From assembly GCF_001428605.1 (NCBI RefSeq), contig NZ_LMID01000015.1:83591-147590 (forward strand): a stretch of DNA of 64,000 nt, read 5' to 3'. The notes under the pieces were generated by a model. That model searched no databases. It was given only the letters and a program-made list of their open reading frames with translations, and was not told the origin of the DNA. Every line of letters starts with the position of its first letter. Within the stretch, counting starts at the first letter, position 1. The position numbers and the translations under genes are program-made. Positions 15,911 to 24,718 of the stretch are shown in pieces. The DNA comes from Sphingomonas sp. Root720 (lineage in GTDB: Bacteria > Pseudomonadota > Alphaproteobacteria > Sphingomonadales > Sphingomonadaceae).

Positions 15911-16452
15911 CAGTCGGTCTCCGGTTCGATATGGCCGAGATAGTCGACGCCGAGCCGGGCGAAGCCCGCCTTCGTCCCATAGGCGATGTCGATCGCGTCG
16001 AGCCGCAGCGCGAACAGGAAGAAGCCGGCCGGGGGCCCCTGCCAGCCCGCCGGATCGGGGCCCGCCAGCCCGGCGAGGATCGCCGCCCAGCGCGGATCGC
16101 CGGCCGGGGGCGGCGCGGCGCCGTTCAGCCGGGCGAGCGACGCCAGCGCCGGACGGTAGAAATCGAGATAGGGCGGCGCGACGTCGAGATAGCGCAGCAC
16201 CAGCAGGCTATCGGCCGGGGGCACCGCGAGATGATGATCGAGATAATGGACCAGCCCGGCGGCGCGGGCGGGCGGCGCGATCGCCTCGCCCAGCCCGCCG
16301 ATCCAGGCGGCCTCGCCCGCGGTCAGCGTCCGCGGGGCCGCGCCGCGCGCCTGCGCCTCGGCGGCGCTCATCCAGGACAGCCCGCCGCCGGCGCTCGCCA
16401 GCACCAGCCCCGCGGCCGAGCGGCCCAAAACGTCCCTGCGTGTGATCGCCAA
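15907..16452 (-). CDS. Gluconate 2-dehydrogenase subunit 3 family protein (Tat exported)
   Basis: A 181-residue protein of the PF13618 type. The N-terminus MAITRRDVLGR followed by a hydrophobic run and AEAQA is a twin-arginine signal, so the protein and probably its GMC partner travel folded to the periplasm. I choose TTG 16452 because AGGAGG stands 5 nt upstream and the Tat motif then lies at the extreme N-terminus; the longer reading adds 26 unlikely residues. The body is helical, with HYLDHHL and the C-terminal GVDYLGHIEPETDW typical of the small subunit. It is translationally coupled to the GMC gene. Confidence 0.83.
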   Translation of the reverse strand: MAITRRDVLGRSAAGLVLASAGGGLSWMSAAEAQARGAAPRTLTAGEAAWIGGLGEAIAPPARAAGLVHYLDHHLAVPPADSLLVLRYLDVAPPYLDFYRPALASLARLNGAAPPPAGDPRWAAILAGLAGPDPAGWQGPPAGFFLFALRLDAIDIAYGTKAGFARLGVDYLGHIEPETDW

Positions 16453-16560
16453 CCAAGCCTCCTGTAGCGAAATGCCGGCCTCGGCCCGGGAGCCGTTCCG
16501 AGGATGGCATTTCGCGCAGCAGAGAAACATATCCGAGCGGCAGGAAACAGCCCGATATCG

Positions 16561-19110
16561 CTAGAATTTCGCCGCCAGTTCGAGGCCGAGCTGCTGCCGG
16601 CTGCCCGGCGACACGAAGGAACCGCCGAGTTCGGGCGCCGGCACGACCTCGTTGATCCATTTCTTGTCGGTCAGATTGTTGGCGAAGGCGGTGAGCGACC
16701 AGTGGTCGGTGGCGATCCCCGCCCGGACATTGACGATGCCATAGGCGTCGCGCCGGCTCTTCGAGAGATCGGCGAGACCGTTGAGCGAGGGCCGGGTCTG
16801 CGCCTGGACCGAATGGAACCAGGTCGGCCCGGTCAGGCGATAGTCGACGCGGCCGATGGCGCGCAACGCGCCGGTCACCGGCACATCGAGCTGGCTGCCG
16901 AGGTTCAGCGTATAGTCCGACGCATAGGGCACCTTGTTCCCGACGGTGTCGGGCCGCGAGCTGTTCTTGCGGATCTTGCTGTCGGTGACGTTGCCCGATC
17001 CGAACAGGGTCCAGCCGCGCACCGGCCGGACGCTCACCGAAAGCTCGCCGCCGTAGAGGCGCGCCTTGTCGATGTTCGAGACGACGCGGAGCAGGCCGAA
17101 GGAGCCGACGTAGAATTCGAAGAACTGCATGTCCTTGATGTCGGTATAGTAGACCGCGCCCTCGATGCTGAGCCGGCCGCCCATCAGCGCCGACTTGAAG
17201 CCCGCCTCGAACGCGCTCGACACCTCCTTCTTGTAATCGTCGCGGACGGTGATGTTCGCGTTGAGCGGCGGCGCGTTGAAGGTGTTGACGATCGCGGCGC
17301 TACCGCCGCTGTTGAAACCGCCCGACTTGAAGCCGATGCCCCAGTTGCCGAACAGGGTCAGGGCTTCCGATGGCTTGTAGGTCAGGCTCAGCTTGGGCTC
17401 GACCTGCTCGAACGCCTTCGATCGCGGCGGCAGGACGCCGCTGGGATTGTAGATCGGATCGAGGCCGGGGTTGAGATAATAGCCGCCCTGCCCGTTGCCC
17501 TGCGGATTGACGTAGAGCGTGCGGACGTCGGTCGGGATCTGGTTGCGGACGGCCCGCTCCTCCCGGTCGTAGCGCAGCGCGAGCGACGCGGTGAACGCTT
17601 CCGAGAATTTGTTCTGCACCGATCCGAAGACCGCATAGACGTTGGTCTTGAACTTGTCGTCGCTGAGCGCCTCGGTCCGGCTGCGCGGGTCGAGCGTGAA
17701 GCATTCGCGGATCGCCCCCTGCCCGGTGTCGGTGGCGAGGTTCACGCAGATGTGGCGATCGATGTGCAGATAATAGGCGCCGGCGAGCCAGGACAGGTCG
17801 GTGCCGGGCAGCGACGATATCCGGAATTCTGCGCTGAAGTCGGTCTGGTTCCGCTTGTTGAACTGATAGCCGTCGCAGGTCGTCGGCGAATAGGGCGCGA
17901 AGAAGGAGGTTTCGGGGGTGCCGCCGATGAAGGTCGGCGGCGGGGTCGGGAAACCGGCGAGCGCGGCGGTGGTCGCGCGGCACTGCGCCTGCGGGAAGAA
18001 ATAGCCGTTGGAGCCGCTGGTGCCTTCGCCGGTATAACTGTTGGCGATGTCGCTATAGGCGGCCCAGGCTTGGAGGCTCGCCCAGTCGGTGTCGTGGGTG
18101 AGCTTGACCGAGACCTCCTTCGTCACCTGGACCTGGCGCGATTCCAGATTGCCCTGGAAGGCGTTGGTGAAATCATAGTCGTTGACGTCGAGATAGGCGG
18201 CGGGGCCGACGAAGGGGACGAGCCCCGGGATCGCATAGGCCGCGCCGAACACGACCGTGCCGCCGGCGACCCGGCCATATTTCGCCTTGATGTCGACCGA
18301 GGTCCTGTCGCCGAGATCGGCGGTCAGCCGCGCATTGACGTTCCAGCGCAGGAAATTGTCGACCGAGTGGCGGCCGAAGCCGGGCACGTCGACGCCGGGG
18401 GTCGCCGCCAGGATCGCCGTCTTGTAGGCGTCGAACGCCGGCGTCCCCTGGAAGACGTTCCTGTAGAAGCCGTTGCCCTTCTCATAGTCGCCCGAGACGA
18501 GCAGGCCGATGCCGCCGCCGAGCGGGCCGGAGAGATAGCCCGCCGCGCGCTTGTGATCATATTCGGCGTAGCTCACCGTGGCCTGCCCCTCGAGCCGGTC
18601 GCCCGGCTTGCGGGTCGACAGGATCACCGCGCCGGCCGCCGCGTTGCGGCCGTAGATCGCGCCCTGCGGTCCTTTCAGCACCTCGATCTGGCTGAGCGTG
18701 CCGGCATTCTGGTTGAGCGCGGCGGTGTTGGTCTTGAGGATGCCGTCGACGATGAGCGCGACATTGCTCTCCGCGTCGCGGGTGCCGTTCAGGCCGCGCA
18801 CGCTGATTTGCACGTCGCCGGCCTCGACATTGCCGGTGACGATGGTGACGCCGGGCACGAGCTGGACGAAGTCGGTGGCGACGGTGACGCCCGAGGCGCG
18901 GATCGCGCTCTCGGTCAGCACGCTGATGGTGGCGGGCACGTCGCGGACCTTTTCCTCGACGCGGCGCGCGGTAACGAGGATCTCGCCATCGTCGGCGACG
19001 GCCCGGTCCGCTGCCTCCCGGTTCACGGCCTCTGCGAAAGCGGGCGCCGCCGTGCCCCATATCAGCGGCGAAAGACAAAGCGAGGCGAGCAGCCTCCTAT
19101 GTGCGGTCAT
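16561..19110 (-). CDS. TonB-dependent outer-membrane receptor
   Basis: An 849-residue receptor. Residues 1-26 form a signal peptide (PAFA cleavage). EILVTARRVEEKVRDVPATISVLTE (split family pattern near 44-67) marks a TonB-box-like start and the plug. The plug motif IEVLKGPQGAIYGRNAAAGAVIL follows, and the barrel ends in a terminal Phe. Plug and 22-strand barrel lengths are standard. It sits between the EthD-like gene and the dehydrogenase genes on the same strand, so it probably imports the aromatic or other bulky substrate of that operon. A role as the lasso peptide receptor is less likely given this linkage. Confidence 0.93.
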   Translation of the reverse strand: MTAHRRLLASLCLSPLIWGTAAPAFAEAVNREAADRAVADDGEILVTARRVEEKVRDVPATISVLTESAIRASGVTVATDFVQLVPGVTIVTGNVEAGDVQISVRGLNGTRDAESNVALIVDGILKTNTAALNQNAGTLSQIEVLKGPQGAIYGRNAAAGAVILSTRKPGDRLEGQATVSYAEYDHKRAAGYLSGPLGGGIGLLVSGDYEKGNGFYRNVFQGTPAFDAYKTAILAATPGVDVPGFGRHSVDNFLRWNVNARLTADLGDRTSVDIKAKYGRVAGGTVVFGAAYAIPGLVPFVGPAAYLDVNDYDFTNAFQGNLESRQVQVTKEVSVKLTHDTDWASLQAWAAYSDIANSYTGEGTSGSNGYFFPQAQCRATTAALAGFPTPPPTFIGGTPETSFFAPYSPTTCDGYQFNKRNQTDFSAEFRISSLPGTDLSWLAGAYYLHIDRHICVNLATDTGQGAIRECFTLDPRSRTEALSDDKFKTNVYAVFGSVQNKFSEAFTASLALRYDREERAVRNQIPTDVRTLYVNPQGNGQGGYYLNPGLDPIYNPSGVLPPRSKAFEQVEPKLSLTYKPSEALTLFGNWGIGFKSGGFNSGGSAAIVNTFNAPPLNANITVRDDYKKEVSSAFEAGFKSALMGGRLSIEGAVYYTDIKDMQFFEFYVGSFGLLRVVSNIDKARLYGGELSVSVRPVRGWTLFGSGNVTDSKIRKNSSRPDTVGNKVPYASDYTLNLGSQLDVPVTGALRAIGRVDYRLTGPTWFHSVQAQTRPSLNGLADLSKSRRDAYGIVNVRAGIATDHWSLTAFANNLTDKKWINEVVPAPELGGSFVSPGSRQQLGLELAAKF

Positions 19111-19132
19111 GTCTTCTACTCCCTGTTTGATT

Positions 19133-19534
19133 TTAGGTCGTTTTACTGACCTCCCCCTCGTAGAAGCGCTCGATCATCGCATCGATGTCGGTCACTTCCT
19201 TGATTTCCGAAATGAGAATGGCGGGCGGACCGGCCGTATAATTGGGGAAGTCCGCCGACAGCCGGCGCGCGGCCTCCTCGAACTCGAACAAGGTCGCCAA
19301 GCGCTCGGCGCCCTCCCGGTCGTCGAAGACCACCGCCGCCATCGCCGCGAACGGCGCGCTGTCGGCCTGGAGGTCGCCGCCCCGCGCCGGCCCGAACAGC
19401 AGGATCTTGCGCGGGCGGATGCCGAGATGCTTGTCGGTCAGCCCGAGGCCGAGCGGAAGGTGAACGTCCTTCCAATGGCCGACGTCGAAGACATGGCCGG
19501 GCGCGGACGGATAGAGGAACGCCAGCATGTGCAT
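19133..19534 (-). CDS. EthD family small protein
   Basis: A 133-residue protein with the ferredoxin-like EthD/dimeric alpha-beta-barrel pattern: MLAFLYPSAPG at the start, then FDVGHWKDVHLPL, a central Gly-rich loop, PFAAMAAVVFDD and a C-terminal DFPNYTAGPP. EthD proteins are small, often accompany oxygenases, and may catalyse or aid lactone or cyclisation steps. The gene starts 3 bp after the Rieske oxygenase stop with an SD GGAG inside the upstream coding end, so the two are tightly coupled. The specific reaction is unknown. Confidence 0.72.
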   Translation of the reverse strand: MHMLAFLYPSAPGHVFDVGHWKDVHLPLGLGLTDKHLGIRPRKILLFGPARGGDLQADSAPFAAMAAVVFDDREGAERLATLFEFEEAARRLSADFPNYTAGPPAILISEIKEVTDIDAMIERFYEGEVSKTT

Positions 19535-19537
19535 CGC

Positions 19538-20626
19538 TCAGACTCCCTGTTCGGCGGCTTCGGCGGCGAGGAGGCGCGCCAATATCCGCCGGCCTTCGAG
19601 CTGGAGCCGGTCGCCGGCGAAGGAGACGGGCTCGGCATCGAGCAGGTCGCGCGCGCCGAGGACCGCCTGCTGCCCCTCGAGGATCGGCTTGTCCTGGTTG
19701 AAGACGAAGTTGGCCGCGTCGATGAACATCGCGTCCATCGAGGCGTCGCCATAGTTGCGGATCGAGCGGTAGAAATAATGCGAGCTGGTCTCGCCCTCGG
19801 GCACCGCCGCGTGGAGATTGTAGATCTCGACCGGTTCGGCGTCGGGCTCGTCGGCGGGCCGCACGCTGATGTGGAAACTGGTATAGACCGGCGCCCACCA
19901 GATGACCTCCATGCGGAAATCGACCGGCGTGTTCCATTCGGCGACCCCGCGGCTCTGCGCGACCATCGACCGCCACAGCGGCCCGCCCTCCAGGCCCAGC
20001 CGCGCGGCGTGGGTGCGGAAGCGGATCGAGGTCTCGCCGATCTCGAAGGTCATCCCCCGGTCGACGAAATCGGTGCCGGGCCGCGCATTGCGATAATATT
20101 GCACCTCCGCGCCGCCGAAGGATTCGGGATGGACGAACTCGGCATGGGTGATGTCGAACAGATTGTCGTTGATGAGCCGGTAGTCGCTGCGGATCGACTC
20201 GATATGGCCGTAGCCGCCGATCCAGGCCGGGTCGCCGCTGACGCGGAAGCCGTCGGGTATGCTGCTCTCGTCCGCCGCGCCCGCCGGATCGCCGAGCCAG
20301 ATCCAGACATAGCCGTGCCGCTCGACGACCGGATAGGTCCGCACCCTGGCGCGCGACGGGACCGCCTTCTGGCCCGGGACCCGGACGCAGGCGCCGTTCG
20401 CGGCGAACTCGGCACCATGATAGGCGCAGCGAATGCCGTCGCCGACGACCGTCCCCAGCGACAACGGCACCAGGCGATGCGGGCAGGCATCCTCCAGGCC
20501 GACCAGCGCCCCGGACGCGCCCCGATAGACCGCCACCCGCCGGCCGAGCAGCGTGCGGGCGACGATCCGGCCTTCGGCGACCTCGTCGGGCTCGGCGACG
20601 ATATACCAGGCATTGAACAGAAACAT
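19538..20626 (-). CDS. Rieske non-haem iron oxygenase, alpha subunit (VanA-like)
   Basis: A 362-residue Rieske oxygenase. The 2Fe-2S ligands are CPH (Cys48, His50) and CAYH (Cys67, His70). The mononuclear iron site is in NDNLFDITHAEFVHP, which supplies the two His of the facial triad. The size and single-component look match vanillate/dicamba O-demethylase-like enzymes that need a separate reductase, not present here. I start at ATG 20626 because family members begin MFLxNAWYV; longer readings add 13 residues. It is first in the operon and lies opposite a LysR gene. The substrate, probably an aromatic or cyclic compound, is not determined. Confidence 0.9.
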   Translation of the reverse strand: MFLFNAWYIVAEPDEVAEGRIVARTLLGRRVAVYRGASGALVGLEDACPHRLVPLSLGTVVGDGIRCAYHGAEFAANGACVRVPGQKAVPSRARVRTYPVVERHGYVWIWLGDPAGAADESSIPDGFRVSGDPAWIGGYGHIESIRSDYRLINDNLFDITHAEFVHPESFGGAEVQYYRNARPGTDFVDRGMTFEIGETSIRFRTHAARLGLEGGPLWRSMVAQSRGVAEWNTPVDFRMEVIWWAPVYTSFHISVRPADEPDAEPVEIYNLHAAVPEGETSSHYFYRSIRNYGDASMDAMFIDAANFVFNQDKPILEGQQAVLGARDLLDAEPVSFAGDRLQLEGRRILARLLAAEAAEQGV

Positions 20627-20716
20627 CGGCCCTCGCATCCTCAGGGGGCGGGAACCCGACCCCAACTGTCGAGGCCGATTGTATTTGTTGCGTCAGCCCA
20701 GCTTTAGTAGGGTAGT

Positions 20717-20735
20717 TCACAAAACACTGTTGTGA
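20717..20735. promoter_or_regulatory. Inverted repeat, likely LysR operator
   Basis: TCACAA (20717-20722), a 7-bp spacer and TTGTGA (20730-20735) form a perfect inverted repeat between the divergent LysR and Rieske genes. LysR regulators bind interrupted dyads of this size (T-N11-A). Its closeness to the LysR start suggests autoregulation. Confidence 0.55.
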
Positions 20736-20746
20736 GGGGCACAACA

Positions 20747-21697
20747 ATGCGGCGGTGGGAATCCTACGAAGCCTTTATCGCGGTCGTCGAGTGCGGGAGC
20801 TTCACCGCGGCGGCGGAGCGGCTGCGCCTGTCGAAGTCGGCGATCAGCCGGTCGATCAGCTCGCTCGAGGCGCGGCTCGGTAGCCAGCTCCTGTTCCGGA
20901 CCACGCGGCGCCTCGCCCCGACCGACCTCGGCCGGTCGGTCTATCGCCGCTGCGTCGAGCTGTTCGACGTGCTGGCGGAGATCGATTCCGAGGCGATGGA
21001 GCATGACGCCTCGCTGCGCGGCAAGCTGCGCATCGTCGCATCGGACAGCTTCGGCGAATATTATATCGCGCCGCTGGCGGCCAAGATGATGCATCTCCAC
21101 GAACAGCTCGAGATCGAGCTGCTCGTCACCGACCGGACGATCGACATCGTCGCCGACGGCTATGACATGGCGATCCGCTACAGCGCGCTGGTCGATTCCA
21201 GCCTGCGGGTGCAGAAGCTCTACGAACTCCCGCACATCTGCACCGCGTCGCCCGACTATCTGGCGCGCGCGGGCACCCCCGCGACGGTCGCGCAACTCGC
21301 CCGCCACAATTGCCTGGTCTCGACCTTCGAAGCCTGCAACGCGTGGCGCTTCGGCACCGGCCGGAGCCAGAAGGCGCCCAATCTGTCGGGCAACTGGTGC
21401 AGCAACAACGGGCCCGCGCTGCTGACGGCGGCGCTCAACGGCATCGGCATCGCGTGGCTGCCCGAACTCTATGTCCGGCCACATATCGGCGCCGGGACGC
21501 TGGTCGAGCTGCTCGCCGACCAGCGCGCGGAGCCGATGCCGGTCTGGGCGGTCTATCCGGCACGGCGACAGACCGCCAAGGTCCGCGCCTTCATCGACTA
21601 TGTGAAGGCCAATCTTCCCGGGGCGGAAGAGCAGAAGACCCCCGGGTCGGCGGCGCTCCCGGCCGACGGGACGCGGCTGGCCGCGCTGGCATCGTGA
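20747..21697 (+). CDS. LysR family transcriptional regulator
   Basis: A 316-residue LysR protein. The winged helix-turn-helix spans about residues 1-60 (ESYEAFIAVVECGSFTAAAERLRLSKSAISRSI) and the periplasmic-binding-like effector domain covers about 90-290. ATG 20747 is preceded by GAGGGG at 7 nt; the GTG five codons upstream is less likely. It is divergent from the Rieske-EthD-TonB receptor operon and is its probable regulator. The C-terminal tail from about residue 290 is Pro/Ala-rich and not conserved in the family. Confidence 0.92.
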   Translation: MRRWESYEAFIAVVECGSFTAAAERLRLSKSAISRSISSLEARLGSQLLFRTTRRLAPTDLGRSVYRRCVELFDVLAEIDSEAMEHDASLRGKLRIVASDSFGEYYIAPLAAKMMHLHEQLEIELLVTDRTIDIVADGYDMAIRYSALVDSSLRVQKLYELPHICTASPDYLARAGTPATVAQLARHNCLVSTFEACNAWRFGTGRSQKAPNLSGNWCSNNGPALLTAALNGIGIAWLPELYVRPHIGAGTLVELLADQRAEPMPVWAVYPARRQTAKVRAFIDYVKANLPGAEEQKTPGSAALPADGTRLAALAS

Positions 21698-21731
21698 GGC
21701 CCGGCCGGCCCCCCGGGCCCGGGCCGGCGCA

Positions 21732-22043
21732 TCATGCCGGAGGTGGCGACAGGCCGAGCCGCCCGGCGACCTCCTCGACCGGCGTGCCGGGCTTCACCAG
21801 CATCCACCGGCCGGGCTCGGCGCCGTCGATCAGGACGACCCTCCCCTTTGGACAGAGCTTGAGGCAGCGCGTCTCGATCACGCCGAAATCGGCCTTGCGG
21901 CCCTTCCTGCCGTTGGAAAGCGCGCGCAGCGCACGGGCGAGCGGGGTGCGGCCGTTCTTGCCGAAGCCGCCCTTCACCTTCTTGCTGCACTTGGCGCAGA
22001 CCAGCACCGCCTTGCGCCATTCGGCCGGAACATCGTCGCGCAT
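21732..22043 (-). CDS. Thioredoxin-like (2Fe-2S) ferredoxin domain protein
   Basis: A 103-residue protein with Cys16, Cys19, Cys60 and Cys64 in the pattern VCAKCSKK ... RCLKLCPKG. This is the thioredoxin-fold 2Fe-2S ferredoxin pattern (as in NuoE-like and Shethna-type domains), followed by VVLIDGAEPGRWMLVKPGTPVEEV. It could be an electron carrier or (p)CopZ-like metal protein. ATG 22043 has GGGAG 6 nt upstream. It lies alone between the LysR gene and HU, behind the HU terminator. The physiological partner is unknown. Confidence 0.75.
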   Translation of the reverse strand: MRDDVPAEWRKAVLVCAKCSKKVKGGFGKNGRTPLARALRALSNGRKGRKADFGVIETRCLKLCPKGRVVLIDGAEPGRWMLVKPGTPVEEVAGRLGLSPPPA

Positions 22044-22086
22044 CGCCAGCTCCCTTGGGCCAGCTTCCCGGGATGAGGCCCAAATG

Positions 22087-22112
22087 AAAAGGGGCGGCAT
22101 CGCTGCCGCCCC
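22087..22112 (-). terminator. Intrinsic terminator of the HU gene
   Basis: A perfect 9-bp stem (22091-22099 with 22104-22112) and a 4-nt loop are followed on the minus strand by TTTT (complement of 22087-22090), 40 bp after the HU stop. Confidence 0.85.
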
Positions 22113-22152
22113 TCGCATAACGTCGGCCAGGGGATGATCCCCCGGGACGGGA

Positions 22153-22428
22153 TCAGCCGTTCAGCGCATCCTTCAGCGCCTTGGCGGCGGTGAAGGAGAC
22201 CTTCTTCGAAGCAGCGATCGTCAGGGTCGCGCCGGTCGCCGGGTTGCGGCCTTCGCGCGCCGGGCGGTCAGCGACCTTGAACTTGCCGAAGCCCGGCAGC
22301 GAAACTTCATCACCCTTCTTGGCGGCGTCCGTGATCGCCTTCAGGGCGCCGTCGATGACGCGCTTGGCTGCGGCCTTGTCGATACCCTGTTCGGCGGCGA
22401 CGACGCCTGCGATGTCGGCAGTGTTCAT
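22153..22428 (-). CDS. HU family DNA-binding protein
   Basis: A 91-residue histone-like protein that binds and bends DNA as a dimer. The family signature is visible in LPGFGKFKVADRPAREGRNPATG, the beta-arm that wraps DNA. CAGGAG stands 5 nt before ATG 22428; a GTG two codons upstream is the longer alternative. It is monocistronic with its own terminator. Whether it corresponds to HU-alpha or HU-beta is not decided by sequence alone. Confidence 0.95.
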   Translation of the reverse strand: MNTADIAGVVAAEQGIDKAAAKRVIDGALKAITDAAKKGDEVSLPGFGKFKVADRPAREGRNPATGATLTIAASKKVSFTAAKALKDALNG

Positions 22429-22626
22429 GATCACTCCTGGTCTTGCTTGTGTAAAAAACCCTATTGCACCGCCTTAACGGCGCAAGGCGCCCCTTGTGCT
22501 CGGCTCTTTCGGCGGGAGCAATTGGAAAGTCGCCTGAAAGCGCGAAAAATTACATCCGCAGACGATTTGGGGGGAATTTTTTCGATGGGACGCCCCTTCG
22601 ACGGGCTGTTTCGAGGCGCGCGACCG

Positions 22627-23967
22627 CTATTCCGAGCCCAAAATCGGGCCCGCGAGCAGTTTGTCGATGCGGCGGCCATCCATGTCCACCACCTCGAAAC
22701 GCCACCCGCGATGGTCGAACGATTCGCCGGTGGCGGGCAGATGCTTGAGCCGCCACAGAGCGAAGCCGGCGGCGGTGGCGAAGTCGCGATCCTCGGGCAG
22801 GCTGATCCCCAGCCGGTCGGCCATCGTGTCGGCCGCGAGCGTCCCCGAGATCAGCCAGCTGCCGTCCTCGCGCTCGACGAGCGGCGGATCATGATACTCG
22901 TCCTGGTCCGACGCGAACTCGCCGGCGATCGCCGCGAGCAGGTTGGCAGGCGCGACCAGCCCTTCGAAATGGCCATATTCATCGTGGATGAAGGCCATCG
23001 GCACCTCGGCCTCGCGCAGCGCCTTCAGCGCGTCCATCGCCTCGACATGGTCGGGCATGACGATGCCCTTGCGGAGCATCGCGCGCAGGTCGATCGTCTC
23101 GCCCTTCAACAGGCAGCGGACCAGGTCGCGCGCGTGGATGACGCCCAGCATCTGGTCGACCGAGCCGTCGGCCACCGGCATGCGGGTGTGCGGGATCTCC
23201 GCCAGCTGCGCCAGGATCTGCTCGGGCGTGGCGTTGATGTCGATCCATTCGACCTCGGTGCGCGGGGTCATCACCTCGCGCACCGGCCGGTCGGCCAGCC
23301 GCACGACCCCCGAGATGATCGCGCGCTCGCTTTCCTCGATCACCCCAGCCGAAGACGCCTCGGCGACGATCAGGTGGAGTTCCTCGGCGGTAACGTGATG
23401 TTCGGACTCGCGGGTCAGTCCGATCACGCGGAAGATGAGCGCGCTGGTCTTGTCGAGCAGCCAGACGAAGGGCGCGGTCAGCCGCGACAGCCACAGCATC
23501 GGCACCGCGACCAGCGCCGCGATCGGCTCGGGCGAGCGCAGCGCGAACTGCTTGGGTACCAGTTCGCCGACGATCAGCGACAGGAAGGTGGTGACCGCGA
23601 TGACCAGGGCGAACCCGACCTCCGGCGCGCTGGCGGACGGGACGCCGAGCTGGGCCAGCCGGGCGCCCACCGGTCCGCCCAGGCTGGAGCCCGAATAGGC
23701 GCCGGCGAGGATGCCGATCAGGGTGATGCCGATCTGGACCGTCGACAGGAACTTGCCGGGATCGGCGGCGAGCTCGATCGCGGTCCGGGCGCCCCTGCGC
23801 CCGGCGCGGGCCATCGCCTCCATCCGCGCCTTGCGAGCGGACACGATCGCGAGCTCGGACATCGCGAACACACCGTTCAACGCGACCAGGGCGAGGATCA
23901 TCACCAGGTCGAACCACGGAAAAGGGGCCAGGGGAACAGGGTGCGGCATGGCGCTGGCGACGTTCAT
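22627..23967 (-). CDS. CorC/HlyC family (CNNM-CBS) membrane protein
   Basis: A 446-residue protein. The N-terminal ~190 residues form the DUF21 (CNNM) membrane domain with about four hydrophobic segments (for example LVMILALVALNGVFAMSELAIVSARKARME). A CBS pair follows (REVMTPRTEVEWIDINATPEQIL ... VIHARDLV), then the C-terminal transporter-associated domain with GWRFEVVDMDGRRIDKLL. Homologues are linked to Mg/Co transport or export, though older annotation calls them hemolysins. ATG 23967 is chosen; ATG 23949 is possible. The gene lies 55 bp after tadA. Confidence 0.9.
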   Translation of the reverse strand: MNVASAMPHPVPLAPFPWFDLVMILALVALNGVFAMSELAIVSARKARMEAMARAGRRGARTAIELAADPGKFLSTVQIGITLIGILAGAYSGSSLGGPVGARLAQLGVPSASAPEVGFALVIAVTTFLSLIVGELVPKQFALRSPEPIAALVAVPMLWLSRLTAPFVWLLDKTSALIFRVIGLTRESEHHVTAEELHLIVAEASSAGVIEESERAIISGVVRLADRPVREVMTPRTEVEWIDINATPEQILAQLAEIPHTRMPVADGSVDQMLGVIHARDLVRCLLKGETIDLRAMLRKGIVMPDHVEAMDALKALREAEVPMAFIHDEYGHFEGLVAPANLLAAIAGEFASDQDEYHDPPLVEREDGSWLISGTLAADTMADRLGISLPEDRDFATAAGFALWRLKHLPATGESFDHRGWRFEVVDMDGRRIDKLLAGPILGSE

Positions 23968-24022
23968 GCCGTGGATTTTGCCTTTGCACAACTGTCATCG
24001 ACGGCCGGGCCCGGCGAGAGCG

Positions 24023-24475
24023 TCAGCGGCGGGCCGCGAAGAAATCCCTGAGCAGCAGCGCGGCCTCCGCCTCCCCGATCCCGCCATAGACGTCGGGGCG
24101 GTGGTGGCAGGTCGGCTGGGCAAAGACCCGCGGCCCGTTCGCGACCGCCCCGCCCTTGGGATCGTCGGCGCCATAATAGAGCCGGCGCAGCCGCGCGTGG
24201 GAGATCGCACCCGCGCACATCGCGCAGGGTTCGAGGGTCACATAGAGATCGCAATCGTCGAGGCGCTGCGCCTGCAGCCTGGCGCTCGCGGCGCGGATCG
24301 CCTCCATCTCGGCATGGGCGGTGGGATCGGTGCCGGCGCGCATCGCGTTCGCGGCGGTGGCGACCACCTCGTCGCCGCGCATGATCACCGCACCGACCGG
24401 CACCTCGCCGGCTCCGGCCGCGCGCGCGGCGAGATCGAGCGCGAGGCGCATAGGATAAGGCAAGGGAAAGCTCAT
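24023..24475 (-). CDS. tadA: tRNA-specific adenosine deaminase
   Basis: A 150-residue deaminase that converts the wobble adenosine of tRNA-Arg(ACG) to inosine. Zinc ligands are in AHAEME (His plus the proton-shuttle Glu) and PCAMC (two Cys). Flanking sequence (PVGAVI, RLRRLYYGADDPKGGAV) is typical TadA and not cytosine deaminase. Length is standard. It precedes the CorC-like gene on the same strand. Confidence 0.9.
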   Translation of the reverse strand: MSFPLPYPMRLALDLAARAAGAGEVPVGAVIMRGDEVVATAANAMRAGTDPTAHAEMEAIRAASARLQAQRLDDCDLYVTLEPCAMCAGAISHARLRRLYYGADDPKGGAVANGPRVFAQPTCHHRPDVYGGIGEAEAALLLRDFFAARR

Positions 24476-24509
24476 CGCCCTTCCGATTAGGGGGCGACGG
24501 GCGCAAAAT

Positions 24510-24716
24510 CTAGCGGATGGGGATCCGCTCGGGAACGAGCAGCAGCGCGAGGGCGCACAGCATCCCCGGAATCCAGCCGATCACGGTCAGCACGACCGTC
24601 AGCCAGAAGGCCGGCGTGATCCCGCGCGCCAGGAACACGCCGAGGGGCGGCAGCAGGACCGCCGCGACCACCGCCCAGGGGGTGACGGGGTGCGATCGTT
24701 CCTGCTGCCGAATCAC
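24510..24716 (-). CDS. YqaE/Pmp3 family small membrane protein
   Basis: A 68-residue protein with two hydrophobic segments separated by a short loop: AVVAAVLLPPLGVFLARGIT and FWLTVVLTVIGWIPGMLCALALLLV. This is the Pmp3/YqaE pattern of small stress-linked inner membrane proteins. The GTG start lies 2 bp after the stop of the upstream single-pass membrane protein gene, so both are in one unit, possibly stress controlled. Confidence 0.82.
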   Translation of the reverse strand: MIRQQERSHPVTPWAVVAAVLLPPLGVFLARGITPAFWLTVVLTVIGWIPGMLCALALLLVPERIPIR

Positions 24717-24718
24717 GA

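Noticed and set aside
16561-19110. TonB receptor as the lasso peptide uptake receptor
   Set aside because: It is co-directional and closely spaced with the Rieske/EthD operon and separated from the lasso genes by the dehydrogenase pair; no isopeptidase accompanies it.
16504-19149. An 881-codon open frame on the plus strand opposite the TonB receptor gene
   Set aside because: It is a GC-driven shadow of the receptor gene: composition is Arg/Gly/Asp/Val rich without domains, and the receptor reading has signal, plug and barrel features.
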